A stretch of 25,941 nt of DNA from Acidobacteriota bacterium (lineage in GTDB: Bacteria > Acidobacteriota > Blastocatellia > Pyrinomonadales > Pyrinomonadaceae), in assembly GCA_013813755.1 (NCBI GenBank), contig JACCRD010000051.1:1-25941 (forward strand). The letters run 5' to 3'. This document shows positions 1 through 7,353 of this stretch, piece after piece. Below the pieces are notes generated by a model. The model was given only the letters and a program-made list of their open reading frames with translations. It searched no databases and was not told where the DNA came from. Every line of letters starts with the position of its first letter. The stretch's first letter is position 1. The position numbers and the translations under genes are program-made.

Positions 1-43
1 GCTTACACGCGTACGAAATGGCATCTGAAGGGTTAGCGAAGAT

Positions 44-664
44 TTAATTGTGAACCGTTGGCTTATCCGAATGCGGCACAAAACACTTCCGGCAGCGGGC
101 TTCGTATTTATCACTCGCGCCGACTTCGACGCGCGAATCCGATTCGATGGTGCGCTGTGAATAATTTGCCGTCTCGCCGCATTTGACGCAGATGGCGTGA
201 GTTTTTGTGATAAATTCGGCGATTGAAAGAAGCTGCGGCATCGGCTCAAATGGCTTACCGGTGTAATCCTGATCGAGTCCCGCGATTATCACGCGCTTTC
301 CACTGTCGGCGAGGTCGTTGACGGCAGAGATAATTTCCATATCGAAAAATTGACCTTCGTCGATGCCGACAACCTGCGTGTCAGTTTCGATCTGCGCCAT
401 TAATTCTTTGGCGGTCATCACCGGTTTTGAGACGTGCGTCATTCCCGAATGCGAGGCGATCTGCTCGATTGAATAGCGTTTGTCAATAATTGGTTTGAAG
501 ACCTGCACTTTTTGTCTGGCAATCTGCGCCCGCTTCAGACGACGAATTAATTCTTCGCTTTTCCCCGAAAACATCGAACCGACGATAACTTCAATCCAAC
601 CGACACCGTTTTGTCTGTTCCTGCGGCGCTCTTCCGTATTGTCGAACGCAAATTCTTCAACCAT
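44..664 (-). CDS. tdk: Thymidine kinase, type II (TK1-like)
   Basis: Cytosolic salvage enzyme that phosphorylates thymidine to dTMP with ATP. The 206-residue protein has a P-loop GSMFSGKS at residues 29-36, the Walker B/catalytic acid stretch GIDEGQFF (D102, E103 as likely general base), the lasso-region GLDQDY near 129-134, and a structural zinc site of two CxxC pairs (C159/C162 and C191/C194). This is the type II (TK1) layout, not the HSV/dCK type. The ATG at 664 leaves about 20 residues before the first beta strand, somewhat longer than usual. No other in-frame start lies closer to the P-loop, so I keep it. A weak purine stretch (aagagaaa) precedes the ATG. It diverges from the small zinc-ribbon gene at 831. 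Family assignment is very secure. Confidence 0.96.
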   Translation of the reverse strand: MVEEFAFDNTEERRRNRQNGVGWIEVIVGSMFSGKSEELIRRLKRAQIARQKVQVFKPIIDKRYSIEQIASHSGMTHVSKPVMTAKELMAQIETDTQVVGIDEGQFFDMEIISAVNDLADSGKRVIIAGLDQDYTGKPFEPMPQLLSIAEFITKTHAICVKCGETANYSQRTIESDSRVEVGASDKYEARCRKCFVPHSDKPTVHN

Positions 665-818
665 TTTCTCTTTTTAGATTCCTTTTAAATAAATTTAAGA
701 ACGCTAAGATTAACACATCGAAAAGTCCAAAGTATAAAGTTTAATATCCACTGTTTGAGTTTGAAAATCATCCGCTTTCACTTGCCAAAATCTATGGTTA
801 AACGCGCGTAGTTTTTGT

Positions 819-824
819 TATTCT
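819..824 (+). promoter_or_regulatory. Candidate -10 element of a possibly leaderless gene
   Basis: TATTCT lies 6 bases before the GTG start at 831, and no Shine-Dalgarno is visible. If this hexamer is the -10, transcription would begin at about the start codon. I could not find a convincing -35. This is inference from spacing only. Confidence 0.3.
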
Positions 825-830
825 AGTTTT

Positions 831-1025
831 GTGAAAATTAAACTTTGTCCAACGTGTAGGCGTCCGTTTATGGCAACGGCGGAATTTTGCCCGCACTGCC
901 CGGAGCCTTACACCTGGAATCAGGAATCGTGGGCGAATCTGGGCTGTCTGGTACTTTCGATTCTGCCGCTTTTTCTGATGATTCTGTTCTGGATGTTTTT
1001 CTTTATGGGTTTTCTTTTTCGTTAG
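831..1025 (+). CDS. Small double-CxxC zinc-ribbon membrane protein
   Basis: A 64-residue protein starting with GTG. Residues 6-9 are CPTC and residues 20-23 are CPHC, two zinc-knuckle halves separated by 10 residues, typical of a short zinc ribbon. Residues from about 38 to the end form one very hydrophobic helix rich in Leu, Phe and Met, finishing in Phe-Arg. The protein is therefore predicted to be anchored by its C-terminus with the ribbon at the N-terminus. Function unknown; many bacteria have small ribbon-plus-helix proteins without assigned roles. Its last 23 bases overlap the end of the convergent carboxypeptidase gene. Coding status rests on the paired cysteine knuckles and the helix, which are unlikely in a random frame. 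Confidence 0.72.
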   Translation: MKIKLCPTCRRPFMATAEFCPHCPEPYTWNQESWANLGCLVLSILPLFLMILFWMFFFMGFLFR

Positions 1026-2622
1026 ATGTGGGCTTGACAAGGCTCGCCGCGATTTTATCAATCAATCTCGAACTGTCGTTTTTGCGCGTGACATTGTTCC
1101 CGATGATGGCAAAAGCAAAAATTTCGCCGTCATCTCTCTGCGCGTAACCCGCCAGTGAATTGACATAAGTTATCGAGCCGGTTTTGGCTAAAATTTTGCC
1201 TTTCACATTCCATAAACGTCCACCCAGAGTTCCGTCCGTTCCCGCAATCGGCAGAGAGTTATAAAAAACATCGGCAAAATTCGATTGAGCGGCGTAAACA
1301 AGCGCCCGACTGAAGGCTTCCGGCGTGATAAAATTTAGTCTCGAGAGTCCCGAGCCGTCGTGAATTTGAATATCTTCGACCGCGACGTTGTTTGTCCGCA
1401 GCCATTTTTTGATGACCGCCGCGCCCGCTGAATCGTCGCCGCGCAATTCCTGAATTTCACGGCTTTGGTCCGGCGCGGTGTCGCCAAATTTTTTTCCGAT
1501 AGTTCGAAGAAGCACTTCACCGTAAAGGTTGATCGAACGTTTATTCATTGTGTGGACGAGTTCCGCTAAAGTTTTACTTTCGACAAAAGCGAGTTCCGGA
1601 GCATCTGCCGCATCCGATTTGGTTTCCGTTTTCCAATCGACAAATTTTACTTCGCCTTCAACCGTAATTCCCTTTTTTTCCAGAGCTTCCTTCAAATTTT
1701 TCGCGGTCCACAGCGCCGGATTATGAACGGCGATGCGCCCGTAAGCCTTTTTGCCATTTCCCCACACATAAAGTTGATTGTCTTCCAGTCCACGCTCGAC
1801 TCCGAAGGCTTCGGTTTGACCGTTTTCCGTCGGTTTTAGTTCGCCGCGAATTTCCATAAAATCAGTCGAGACAGCCGGTTTTCCTTCGCCGTCCATATAA
1901 ATTCCCGCCTGATTTTGATTAAAAGAAAGCGCGCTCGCTTCCGCGCCATAGTGCCATTGCAAATCATTCCAGGTCCAGCCGTCGCCGATGCTCGCGCCCT
2001 TAAAATAACTGTCGTTACCAACAATATCGCCTTTGACGCGCTTTAAGTTTTTCGCCTGAAGTTGGCTGATTAAATTTTCCAGAGCGTTTTTATCAAAATC
2101 CGGCGCGCCCTGCCCATAAATTGTTAAATCACCGTTCAAAGTTCCGTCAGCTTCGATTTGGTTTGCTGCAAAAACCGAAGTTTTGGAGCGAAAATCCGCG
2201 CCAAGTTTATCGAGCGCGACGATTGCAGTGACGGCTTTGACAATCGAAGCCGGATTAAAAAGCTGCCGCGCGTCGCGGGCGCAAGTGATTCGATTATCCT
2301 TGAGACTTAAAACAAACACGCCCCACCGCGCGTTCGCGTGTTCGCTTTTTTCAATTGTCTGATTAATATTTTCGCACAGCGCGACATCTTCGGCTCTGGT
2401 CGAAATTTGCAGGGGTTTTGCCAAATCAACGTCCGGCGACGGAACGGAAAAACTCGCCTCTGTCTGGTCTTGCGGTGGTTGCTCTTCTGTGCTTGCGCTG
2501 CCAATCGCTTCATTTGACGAGCGACAGGACGCACAAATAGCGAGCAAAATAATAGTAAAAATAAGAAATAATTCGCGCGACTTCAATTTGTTTTTTATTA
2601 ATTTAACGATTGCTAATTTCAT
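1003..2622 (-). CDS. dacB: D-alanyl-D-alanine carboxypeptidase/endopeptidase lipoprotein (PBP4, peptidase S13)
   Basis: Envelope enzyme that trims or cleaves peptidoglycan peptide cross-links. The 539-residue protein starts with a basic and hydrophobic signal segment ending in a cysteine cluster; C33 (context CASC) is a plausible lipidation site, although the -3 residue is not canonical. All three penicillin-binding motifs are present: SxxK as S126-I-V-K129, SxN as S363-I-N365, and K480-T-G482. The spacer of more than 200 residues between SxxK and SxN is typical of the S13 (PBP4/DacB) family with its inserted domains. DGSGLSR at 422-428 is another family hallmark. The ATG at 2622 lies 20 bases inside the upstream glycosyltransferase gene, which implies translational coupling in one transcript. 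Confidence 0.95.
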   Translation of the reverse strand: MKLAIVKLIKNKLKSRELFLIFTIILLAICASCRSSNEAIGSASTEEQPPQDQTEASFSVPSPDVDLAKPLQISTRAEDVALCENINQTIEKSEHANARWGVFVLSLKDNRITCARDARQLFNPASIVKAVTAIVALDKLGADFRSKTSVFAANQIEADGTLNGDLTIYGQGAPDFDKNALENLISQLQAKNLKRVKGDIVGNDSYFKGASIGDGWTWNDLQWHYGAEASALSFNQNQAGIYMDGEGKPAVSTDFMEIRGELKPTENGQTEAFGVERGLEDNQLYVWGNGKKAYGRIAVHNPALWTAKNLKEALEKKGITVEGEVKFVDWKTETKSDAADAPELAFVESKTLAELVHTMNKRSINLYGEVLLRTIGKKFGDTAPDQSREIQELRGDDSAGAAVIKKWLRTNNVAVEDIQIHDGSGLSRLNFITPEAFSRALVYAAQSNFADVFYNSLPIAGTDGTLGGRLWNVKGKILAKTGSITYVNSLAGYAQRDDGEIFAFAIIGNNVTRKNDSSRLIDKIAASLVKPTSNEKENP

Positions 2623-3631
2623 TCAACGATAGTTTCTCATTTCTCAAAAAACTTTGCGCTGCTTCAAAAACTTCTTCGACGCGGATTCCGTCGAGCGTTC
2701 TACTGTTAACGACGCGGAGATTTTCCGTCAACGGAAGATAATTCAGCGGCGCGCGCTTGTCCATTACCAGAACGATTTTTGTTCCGACAACCGCGCCGAT
2801 ATGCGCCGCGCCCGTGTCGTTGCTGACTAAAATTTCTAAAAAGGAAAGCGCCGCCGCAAACTCGAGCAAAGACAGTTTATCAAGAATCAAAACTTCAGGC
2901 GAAAAGGTTTCTTCAATTTCCTGGCGCAGATGTTCTTCTTCCGGACCGAGAAAAACTATCGTTTTTAAACTTTTATCGCGTGATAAAAGTTTTCCCAGAC
3001 GCGAGAAATTATCTAAGCTCCAGCACCGGCTTTTGTGTCCTGCGCCCGGAAAAAGTCCGATAAGTTTTGTATTTTTGACATTTTTTGTTGCTAAAAACTT
3101 TTCAATTTTTTCGAGATAATTTTGCAGTGGACGAATTTGCACGAATCGTTTGGAATTTTCCGCGCCAAGCGGTTTGAGAACGTTTAAATAATAATCGGTT
3201 AAATGCAGTTCACGATTTAATCGCGGTGGTTTCGGCTTGAAGTTTGCTAGAAAATCGAGCGAGCGGTTTGCGCGATTCGCATACAGACGATGTTTCGCCC
3301 CCGAAAAAAAACCGAGCAAATTTGTTTCATAGAGACTGTGAAGATCAATAATAAAATCAAACTTGCGAGCGCGGACACTTCGTAAAAGTTTAAAAACCTG
3401 TTTTGTTGACCAAATTTTCGCGCTGTCACGCAGCCGGACGCGATCAACAATTATTTTTTCATCGACAAAACCGGAAATCTCAAGAATGTCGGCGCCGGAT
3501 TTTCCGATCAGAGCAGTAATTTTAGCCCGCGGAAATTTTTCTCTGACAACGCGCAGCGCCGGCAAACTTAAAATAATATCGCCGATCTGTCCGAAGTGAA
3601 TAATTAAAATATTTTGTGGGTTAAAGTTCAA
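2603..3631 (-). CDS. Glycosyltransferase family 9 (heptosyltransferase-like)
   Basis: Probable cell-envelope glycosyltransferase of the ADP-heptose:LPS heptosyltransferase family (GT9, GT-B fold), 342 residues. The N-terminal Rossmann half has GQIGDIILSLPAL (residues 14-26). The C-terminal half carries the nucleotide-sugar loop FPGAGHKSRCWS (194-205) and the family signature SNDTGAAHIGA (270-280). The donor and acceptor cannot be read from sequence, so heptose specificity is not claimed. The only start in this frame after the upstream stop is TTG at 3631, without a clear Shine-Dalgarno, which suggests weak initiation. Its end overlaps the start of the PBP4-type gene by 20 bases, so surface glycan and peptidoglycan functions are co-transcribed. 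Confidence 0.9.
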   Translation of the reverse strand: MNFNPQNILIIHFGQIGDIILSLPALRVVREKFPRAKITALIGKSGADILEISGFVDEKIIVDRVRLRDSAKIWSTKQVFKLLRSVRARKFDFIIDLHSLYETNLLGFFSGAKHRLYANRANRSLDFLANFKPKPPRLNRELHLTDYYLNVLKPLGAENSKRFVQIRPLQNYLEKIEKFLATKNVKNTKLIGLFPGAGHKSRCWSLDNFSRLGKLLSRDKSLKTIVFLGPEEEHLRQEIEETFSPEVLILDKLSLLEFAAALSFLEILVSNDTGAAHIGAVVGTKIVLVMDKRAPLNYLPLTENLRVVNSRTLDGIRVEEVFEAAQSFLRNEKLSLNEISNR

Positions 3632-3695
3632 GATTCAACAATTGATTCGATTGAGAAGAATTCACTATTTAAAATTAAATTTATAGTTATAAATT

Positions 3696-4133
3696 TCAGT
3701 AAGCGTTCGGCGCGGCTTTTTCCATCCATCTCTCGGGAGCTTTCAATTCCCTAAAGCCAAATTTTTCGTAAAGCTCGTGCGCGTCTCTGGTCGCTAAAAT
3801 CCAGCGTCTCAGGTTTTGTAAATCCGGATGATTGACAATCGTTTCCATCAGCCATTTGCTCAAACCCTGCCCGCGAAAACTTTCTAAAATAAAAACATCG
3901 CCGATGTAGGCAAACGTCGCGTAATCGGTCACGACACGCGCAAAACCAATTTGTTTCTCACCTTTATAAACGCCAAAAGATAAAGAATTTTCAATCGCCT
4001 TTTGAGTTTGTTCGCGCGTTCTTTCTTTTGCCCAATAGCTTTCTTCAGACAAAAATTTGTGAATCGTCTCAATTTGCAAAAATAAATTATCGCTGCTGAT
4101 TGTAAATTCGCCGCGCTGCCATTCCGGTAACAT
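3696..4133 (-). CDS. GNAT-family N-acetyltransferase
   Basis: A 145-residue acyl-CoA-dependent acetyltransferase. The motif A region runs from the beta-4 strand (YIGDVFI, 77-83) into the acetyl-CoA pyrophosphate loop FRGQGLS (86-92) and the following helix. The C-terminal YEKFGFREL (122-130) is the usual motif B end. I chose the ATG at 4133, which begins MLPEWQRG and sits 4 bases after the stop of the zinc-ribbon gene. A longer frame to 4184 would only read through the 3' end of that gene in another frame. The fragment SYWAKERTR is typical of a conserved GNAT subgroup found widely in bacteria. The substrate is unknown. Confidence 0.88.
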   Translation of the reverse strand: MLPEWQRGEFTISSDNLFLQIETIHKFLSEESYWAKERTREQTQKAIENSLSFGVYKGEKQIGFARVVTDYATFAYIGDVFILESFRGQGLSKWLMETIVNHPDLQNLRRWILATRDAHELYEKFGFRELKAPERWMEKAAPNAY

Positions 4134-4137
4134 ACCG

Positions 4138-4359
4138 TTAAAAATCACTCGCTTGATAACGCGCCTGACAGTTTGGACATTCAATCATATTTTGAGCTTT
4201 GCCAATCGGAAAAACCGGAAGCACGAAAAAAAGCGTAATGTAATTTCTGCCGGTTTTTTTGATAAATTGCGCGAGTGTTCCGCAGCGCTCACAACGATGT
4301 TGTTCCGCTGTTCGCTCCGAACCGGAAACTTTGAATTTCGTGCCGATAATAAAAATCAT
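4138..4359 (-). CDS. Zinc-ribbon domain protein (zinc_ribbon_15 type)
   Basis: A 73-residue protein with CERCG at residues 23-27, a hydrophobic middle YITLFFVLPVFPIGK (residues 40-54), and CPNC at 61-64. This C-x2-C, hydrophobic stretch ending FPIGK, C-x2-C layout matches small zinc-ribbon proteins that begin with a hydrophobic MIFIIG-like strand; their function is not established. The start is well supported: AGGAG lies 4 bases before the ATG. It is followed after 4 bases by the GNAT gene, so the two are probably one operon. Confidence 0.85.
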   Translation of the reverse strand: MIFIIGTKFKVSGSERTAEQHRCERCGTLAQFIKKTGRNYITLFFVLPVFPIGKAQNMIECPNCQARYQASDF

Positions 4360-4366
4360 ATTTCTC

Positions 4367-4475
4367 CTAAAAAGATAGTTTCAGCCATTTTAAGTTTTGC
4401 TTAAACTCAAAATCATCAACATTATAAGTTACGATTGCCACATCAATTTCGAGCGCAGTCAAAGCAATAAAAGCA
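4367..4475 (-). pseudogene. Remnant of a PIN-domain (VapC-like) toxin, C-terminal end only
   Basis: In the frame ending at 4367, directly after the enolase stop, a run of about 36 codons reads like the last third of a PIN-domain nuclease. It has an AFIALTALEIDVAIVTYN-type strand-helix-strand, a DDF motif (in PIN proteins the acidic residue after 'TxN'), and a short ending rich in Lys, Leu and Trp. The N-terminal catalytic acids are missing, because upstream the frame lies inside enolase. No antitoxin is nearby. It is probably a toxin-antitoxin relic left by deletion. The identification rests on motif likeness only. Confidence 0.55.
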
Positions 4476-5771
4476 CTAAGCTTTAATCTGATAAAATGCT
4501 TTGCGTCCCAAATATTTCGCGCCGCTGCCCAAATCTTCTTCGATACGCAAAAGCTGATTGTATTTTGCGATGCGGTCACTTCTGGAAAGCGAGCCGGTTT
4601 TGATTTGTCCGGCGTTAGTCGCCACAGCTAAATCGGCGATAAATGAATCTTCGGTTTCACCCGAACGGTGCGAGATAACCGCCGTCATATTATTTGTTTT
4701 AGCGAGTTCAATTGCGTCTAAAGTTTCAGTCAAAGTGCCGATTTGATTGACTTTTATCAAAATTGAATTTCCCGCGCCGGTGTCGATTCCCTTTTGCAAA
4801 AACTCGACGTTGGTGACAAATAAATCATCGCCGACCAGCTGGATTTTTTTGCCTAATTGCTCGGTAATTTTCTTCCAGCCGTCCCAATCGCTTTCCGCCA
4901 AACCATCTTCGATGGAAACAATCGGATATTTCGCACACCAATCTGCCCAATATGCAATCATTTCGTCGGATGAAAGTCTGCGCTTGTCAGACTTTTTGAA
5001 AACGTAATTCGCGCCGTCGTAAAACTCGCTGGCTGCCGGATCGAGCGCCAGCATTATTTCGCCGTCCGTGCCGGTTTTGTAGCCGGCTTTTTCCACTGCT
5101 TCGAGAATCGTTTCAATAGCTTCCTCGTTTGATTTGAGGTTCGGAGCAAAACCGCCTTCGTCGCCGACCGAAGTTGCCAGACCGCGTGATTTTAAAACGG
5201 ACTTTAGATTATGAAAAATTTCCGCGCCCATTTGTAAAGCGTCGGAAAAACTTTTCGCGCCAACGGGCATCACCATAAATTCCTGAAAATCGACGTTGTT
5301 ATCGGCGTGCGCTCCGCCGTTGATAATGTTCATCATCGGAACAGGCAGAGTTTTAGCGTTCACGCCGCCGAGATAGCGGTAAAGCGGCAATTCCAGAAAC
5401 GAAGCTGCCGCTCGCGCGTTTGCCATCGAAACCGCCAGAAGCGCGTTGGCGCCGAGATTTGATTTGTTCGCTGTTCCGTCGAGCGCGAGCAGAACTTCGT
5501 CAATCGCCGTCTGGTCAAGCGCGTCCATTCCTTCAATTTCGCGGCTGATTTTTTCAATTACATTTTCGACCGCTCGCCCAACGCCTTTGCCCATAAAACG
5601 TTTCGCGTCGCCGTCCCGCAATTCAACCGCTTCGTGTTCGCCCGTTGACGCGCCTGAAGGCACGGCGGCGCGTCCCGTTTCGCCCGTTTCAAGAACGACT
5701 TCGGCTTCGACCGTCGGATTTCCGCGCGAATCAAGAATTTCCCGCGCCCAGACTGTTTCGATTAAACTCAT
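4476..5771 (-). CDS. eno: Enolase (phosphopyruvate hydratase)
   Basis: Glycolytic enzyme interconverting 2-phosphoglycerate and phosphoenolpyruvate, 431 residues, the usual length. Catalytic features are intact: GGAHADNN with H155, GDEGGFAPN with E205 as general acid, Mg ligands D244, E288 (SIEDG) and D315 (GDD), and general base K340 within the signature ILIKVNQIGT (337-346). The C-terminal SHRSGETED (367-375) is also present. The start ATG at 5771 is preceded by AAGGAG about 11 bases upstream, a slightly long spacing. A long inverted repeat lies just before this Shine-Dalgarno. The upstream neighbour on the same strand is the CNNM gene. Confidence 0.98.
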   Translation of the reverse strand: MSLIETVWAREILDSRGNPTVEAEVVLETGETGRAAVPSGASTGEHEAVELRDGDAKRFMGKGVGRAVENVIEKISREIEGMDALDQTAIDEVLLALDGTANKSNLGANALLAVSMANARAAASFLELPLYRYLGGVNAKTLPVPMMNIINGGAHADNNVDFQEFMVMPVGAKSFSDALQMGAEIFHNLKSVLKSRGLATSVGDEGGFAPNLKSNEEAIETILEAVEKAGYKTGTDGEIMLALDPAASEFYDGANYVFKKSDKRRLSSDEMIAYWADWCAKYPIVSIEDGLAESDWDGWKKITEQLGKKIQLVGDDLFVTNVEFLQKGIDTGAGNSILIKVNQIGTLTETLDAIELAKTNNMTAVISHRSGETEDSFIADLAVATNAGQIKTGSLSRSDRIAKYNQLLRIEEDLGSGAKYLGRKAFYQIKA

Positions 5772-5794
5772 TTTTATAAAAACTCCTTCTAAAA

Positions 5795-5860
5795 GTGGTA
5801 AGTGCTAAATTGTAGGTGAGAAGCAAGAAAACTTACCACTTACAATTAAGCACTTACCAC
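5795..5860. repeat. 24-bp near-perfect inverted repeat before eno
   Basis: Arms 5795-5818 and 5837-5860 pair over 24 positions with only two mismatches, around an 18-base loop. The unit ACTTACCAC occurs twice on one side (5831-5839 and 5852-5860). It fills nearly the whole gap between the CNNM stop (5865) and the eno ribosome site (about 5784-5789). There is no proper T-tract, so it looks more like a REP-type or mRNA-stabilising palindrome than a terminator. Whether copies exist elsewhere in the genome cannot be seen here. Confidence 0.75.
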
Positions 5861-5864
5861 TAAA

Positions 5865-7220
5865 TTAAGATTTTTCCATCCGCACTTTCACGACGCGGCG
5901 TTTGTCAACTTCTTCGACTTTGAAAATGTGTCCGTTAAATTTTATCTGCTCGCCTTCGGTCAAAACTTGCCCGGCTTCGCTCATCAAAAATCCGGCAACC
6001 GTTGTGTAAGTTTCCGACGCGGGTAAATTTAATTCCAGACGCCGATTGAGGTCTCGAATTGCTAAACCGCCGTCCAAAACAAATGTGCCGTCGGCTTGCT
6101 CGTGAATTTGCTCATTGACTTCTTCGTCGTGCTCGTCGGAAATATCGCCGACGATTTCTTCGAGCAAATCTTCTAAAGTGATAATGCCTTCGACGCCGCC
6201 GTGTTCGTCAACGACAAAGCCAAAATGAATTTTTTCACGCTGCATCTGGCGCAGAACGTCCTCGAGTTTTGCTGTATCAACAATATAAAGCGGCGACTGT
6301 AAAACTTTTTCCAGAGCAAATTCCTGCGGTTTGAAAAAAAACGGCAAAACGTCTTTGCTGTGAACAAAACCCGCCACGTCGTCTAAAGATTCACGATAGA
6401 CGGGCATTCTCGAATATCCGTTTTCGTTAAAAATCTGCGCGATTTCTTCGAGCGAAGCATTGTGCGGAATCGCGGCAATCTGCGTGCGCGGAATCATCGC
6501 TTCGCGCACGCTCGTTTCGGAAAACTCGAAAACGCCCTGTATAAGACGTTCCTCTTCCTTATTGACGTGGTGCGACATTGTGATCAGCTGCCTGATTTCA
6601 TCTTCCGTGTAAATCGAAGCGTGTTCGCTATCGGCGTGCAAACCGAAAACTTTAACCGTTTTCGCGCTTGCCCAGTCGAGAAGATGTATAAGAGGTTTGA
6701 ATGTTTTGTAAAAAATCAGCATCGGCAGAGCGGTCGCCATCGCCACTCTCTCCGCCAGCTGCAGCCCGATGAGTTTCGGAGCCTGTTCGCCGAGAACAAT
6801 GTGCAGAGACGTAATAATAGCGAACGCGATTCCGTATGAAACCAGATGACGGGCGGATTCGGATAAACCCATATTCGTCAAAACGCCGCCGAGCATTGCT
6901 TCGACAACCGGCTCGCCGAGCGCGCCGAGCGCGAGCGAAGCCAGCGTAATTCCTAGTTGAGAAGCGGAAAGATAGGCGTTGAGGTTGTTGAGAAGATTAA
7001 GCAGGCGTTTCGCGGCTTTGCTTCCTTCGGCAGCAAGCGCTTCGACGCGCGAGCGTCTCACGCCAACGTAAGCAAATTCGGCGGCGACGAAAAAACCATT
7101 GAGCAAAACAAGCACCAAAACAGCTAATATTTTGAGAGCTATCGAGAGCCAGGATGCCGGTTCGACGGGAAGTGCCTCAGCCGCCAGGAAAAACAAGATA
7201 CTACTAGCAGGTTCGTCCAT
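5865..7220 (-). CDS. CNNM/CBS-domain membrane protein (hemolysin C / CorC family)
   Basis: Probable Mg2+ or other divalent-ion transporter or efflux factor, 451 residues. Residues about 25-200 form the CNNM (DUF21) membrane domain; the first helix contains LNGFFVAAEFA (40-50) and a later one LGEQAPKL (143-150), both hallmarks of the family. Two CBS domains follow (about 238-300 and 305-360), including MIPRT (242-246) and DEHGG..GIIT.EDLLEEIVG. A C-terminal CorC_HlyC domain spans about 375-448. Members are often annotated as hemolysins, but the established structural family is the CNNM transporters. ATG at 7220; no obvious Shine-Dalgarno. A TATAAT element and two hairpins lie in the leader. 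Confidence 0.93.
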   Translation of the reverse strand: MDEPASSILFFLAAEALPVEPASWLSIALKILAVLVLVLLNGFFVAAEFAYVGVRRSRVEALAAEGSKAAKRLLNLLNNLNAYLSASQLGITLASLALGALGEPVVEAMLGGVLTNMGLSESARHLVSYGIAFAIITSLHIVLGEQAPKLIGLQLAERVAMATALPMLIFYKTFKPLIHLLDWASAKTVKVFGLHADSEHASIYTEDEIRQLITMSHHVNKEEERLIQGVFEFSETSVREAMIPRTQIAAIPHNASLEEIAQIFNENGYSRMPVYRESLDDVAGFVHSKDVLPFFFKPQEFALEKVLQSPLYIVDTAKLEDVLRQMQREKIHFGFVVDEHGGVEGIITLEDLLEEIVGDISDEHDEEVNEQIHEQADGTFVLDGGLAIRDLNRRLELNLPASETYTTVAGFLMSEAGQVLTEGEQIKFNGHIFKVEEVDKRRVVKVRMEKS

Positions 7221-7238
7221 CTTTTATTTTTAAGTTTT

Positions 7239-7300
7239 GATTTTCAAGCGAAAATCTTTATTCAATTCTCCTAAAATTATTTTTACCGATTCTAAATCGG
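7239..7300 (-). other. Structured leader of the CNNM gene (two hairpins)
   Basis: Two small perfect stems occur between the promoter and start codon: 7286-7300 (CCGATT/AATCGG, 3-base loop) and 7239-7256 (GATTTTC/GAAAATC, 4-base loop). I do not recognise a known Mg riboswitch here, and the hairpins may be incidental. Confidence 0.35.
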
Positions 7301-7314
7301 CTTAAATTTTTCCG

Positions 7315-7323
7315 ATTATACCA
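7315..7323 (-). promoter_or_regulatory. Extended -10 promoter of the CNNM gene
   Basis: On the minus strand this reads TGGTATAAT, a perfect -10 with the TGn extension. The -35 is weak. It would give a leader of about 90 bases before the ATG at 7220. Confidence 0.55.
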
Positions 7324-7353
7324 CATTTTGTTTCGCTCAAAATATCGATTTTC

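Noticed and set aside
1..43. A possible minus-strand start (ATG at 24) of a gene beyond the left edge
   Set aside because: Only eight codons are visible and no Shine-Dalgarno precedes the ATG, so I cannot support it.
5795..5860. A two-repeat CRISPR or an IS end
   Set aside because: The copies are inverted, not regularly spaced direct repeats, and no cas or transposase gene is near. It is a palindrome.
7239..7300. A Mg riboswitch before the CNNM gene
   Set aside because: Two short hairpins are present, but the leader of about 90 bases is too small and lacks the conserved blocks of M-box or ykoK-type elements.
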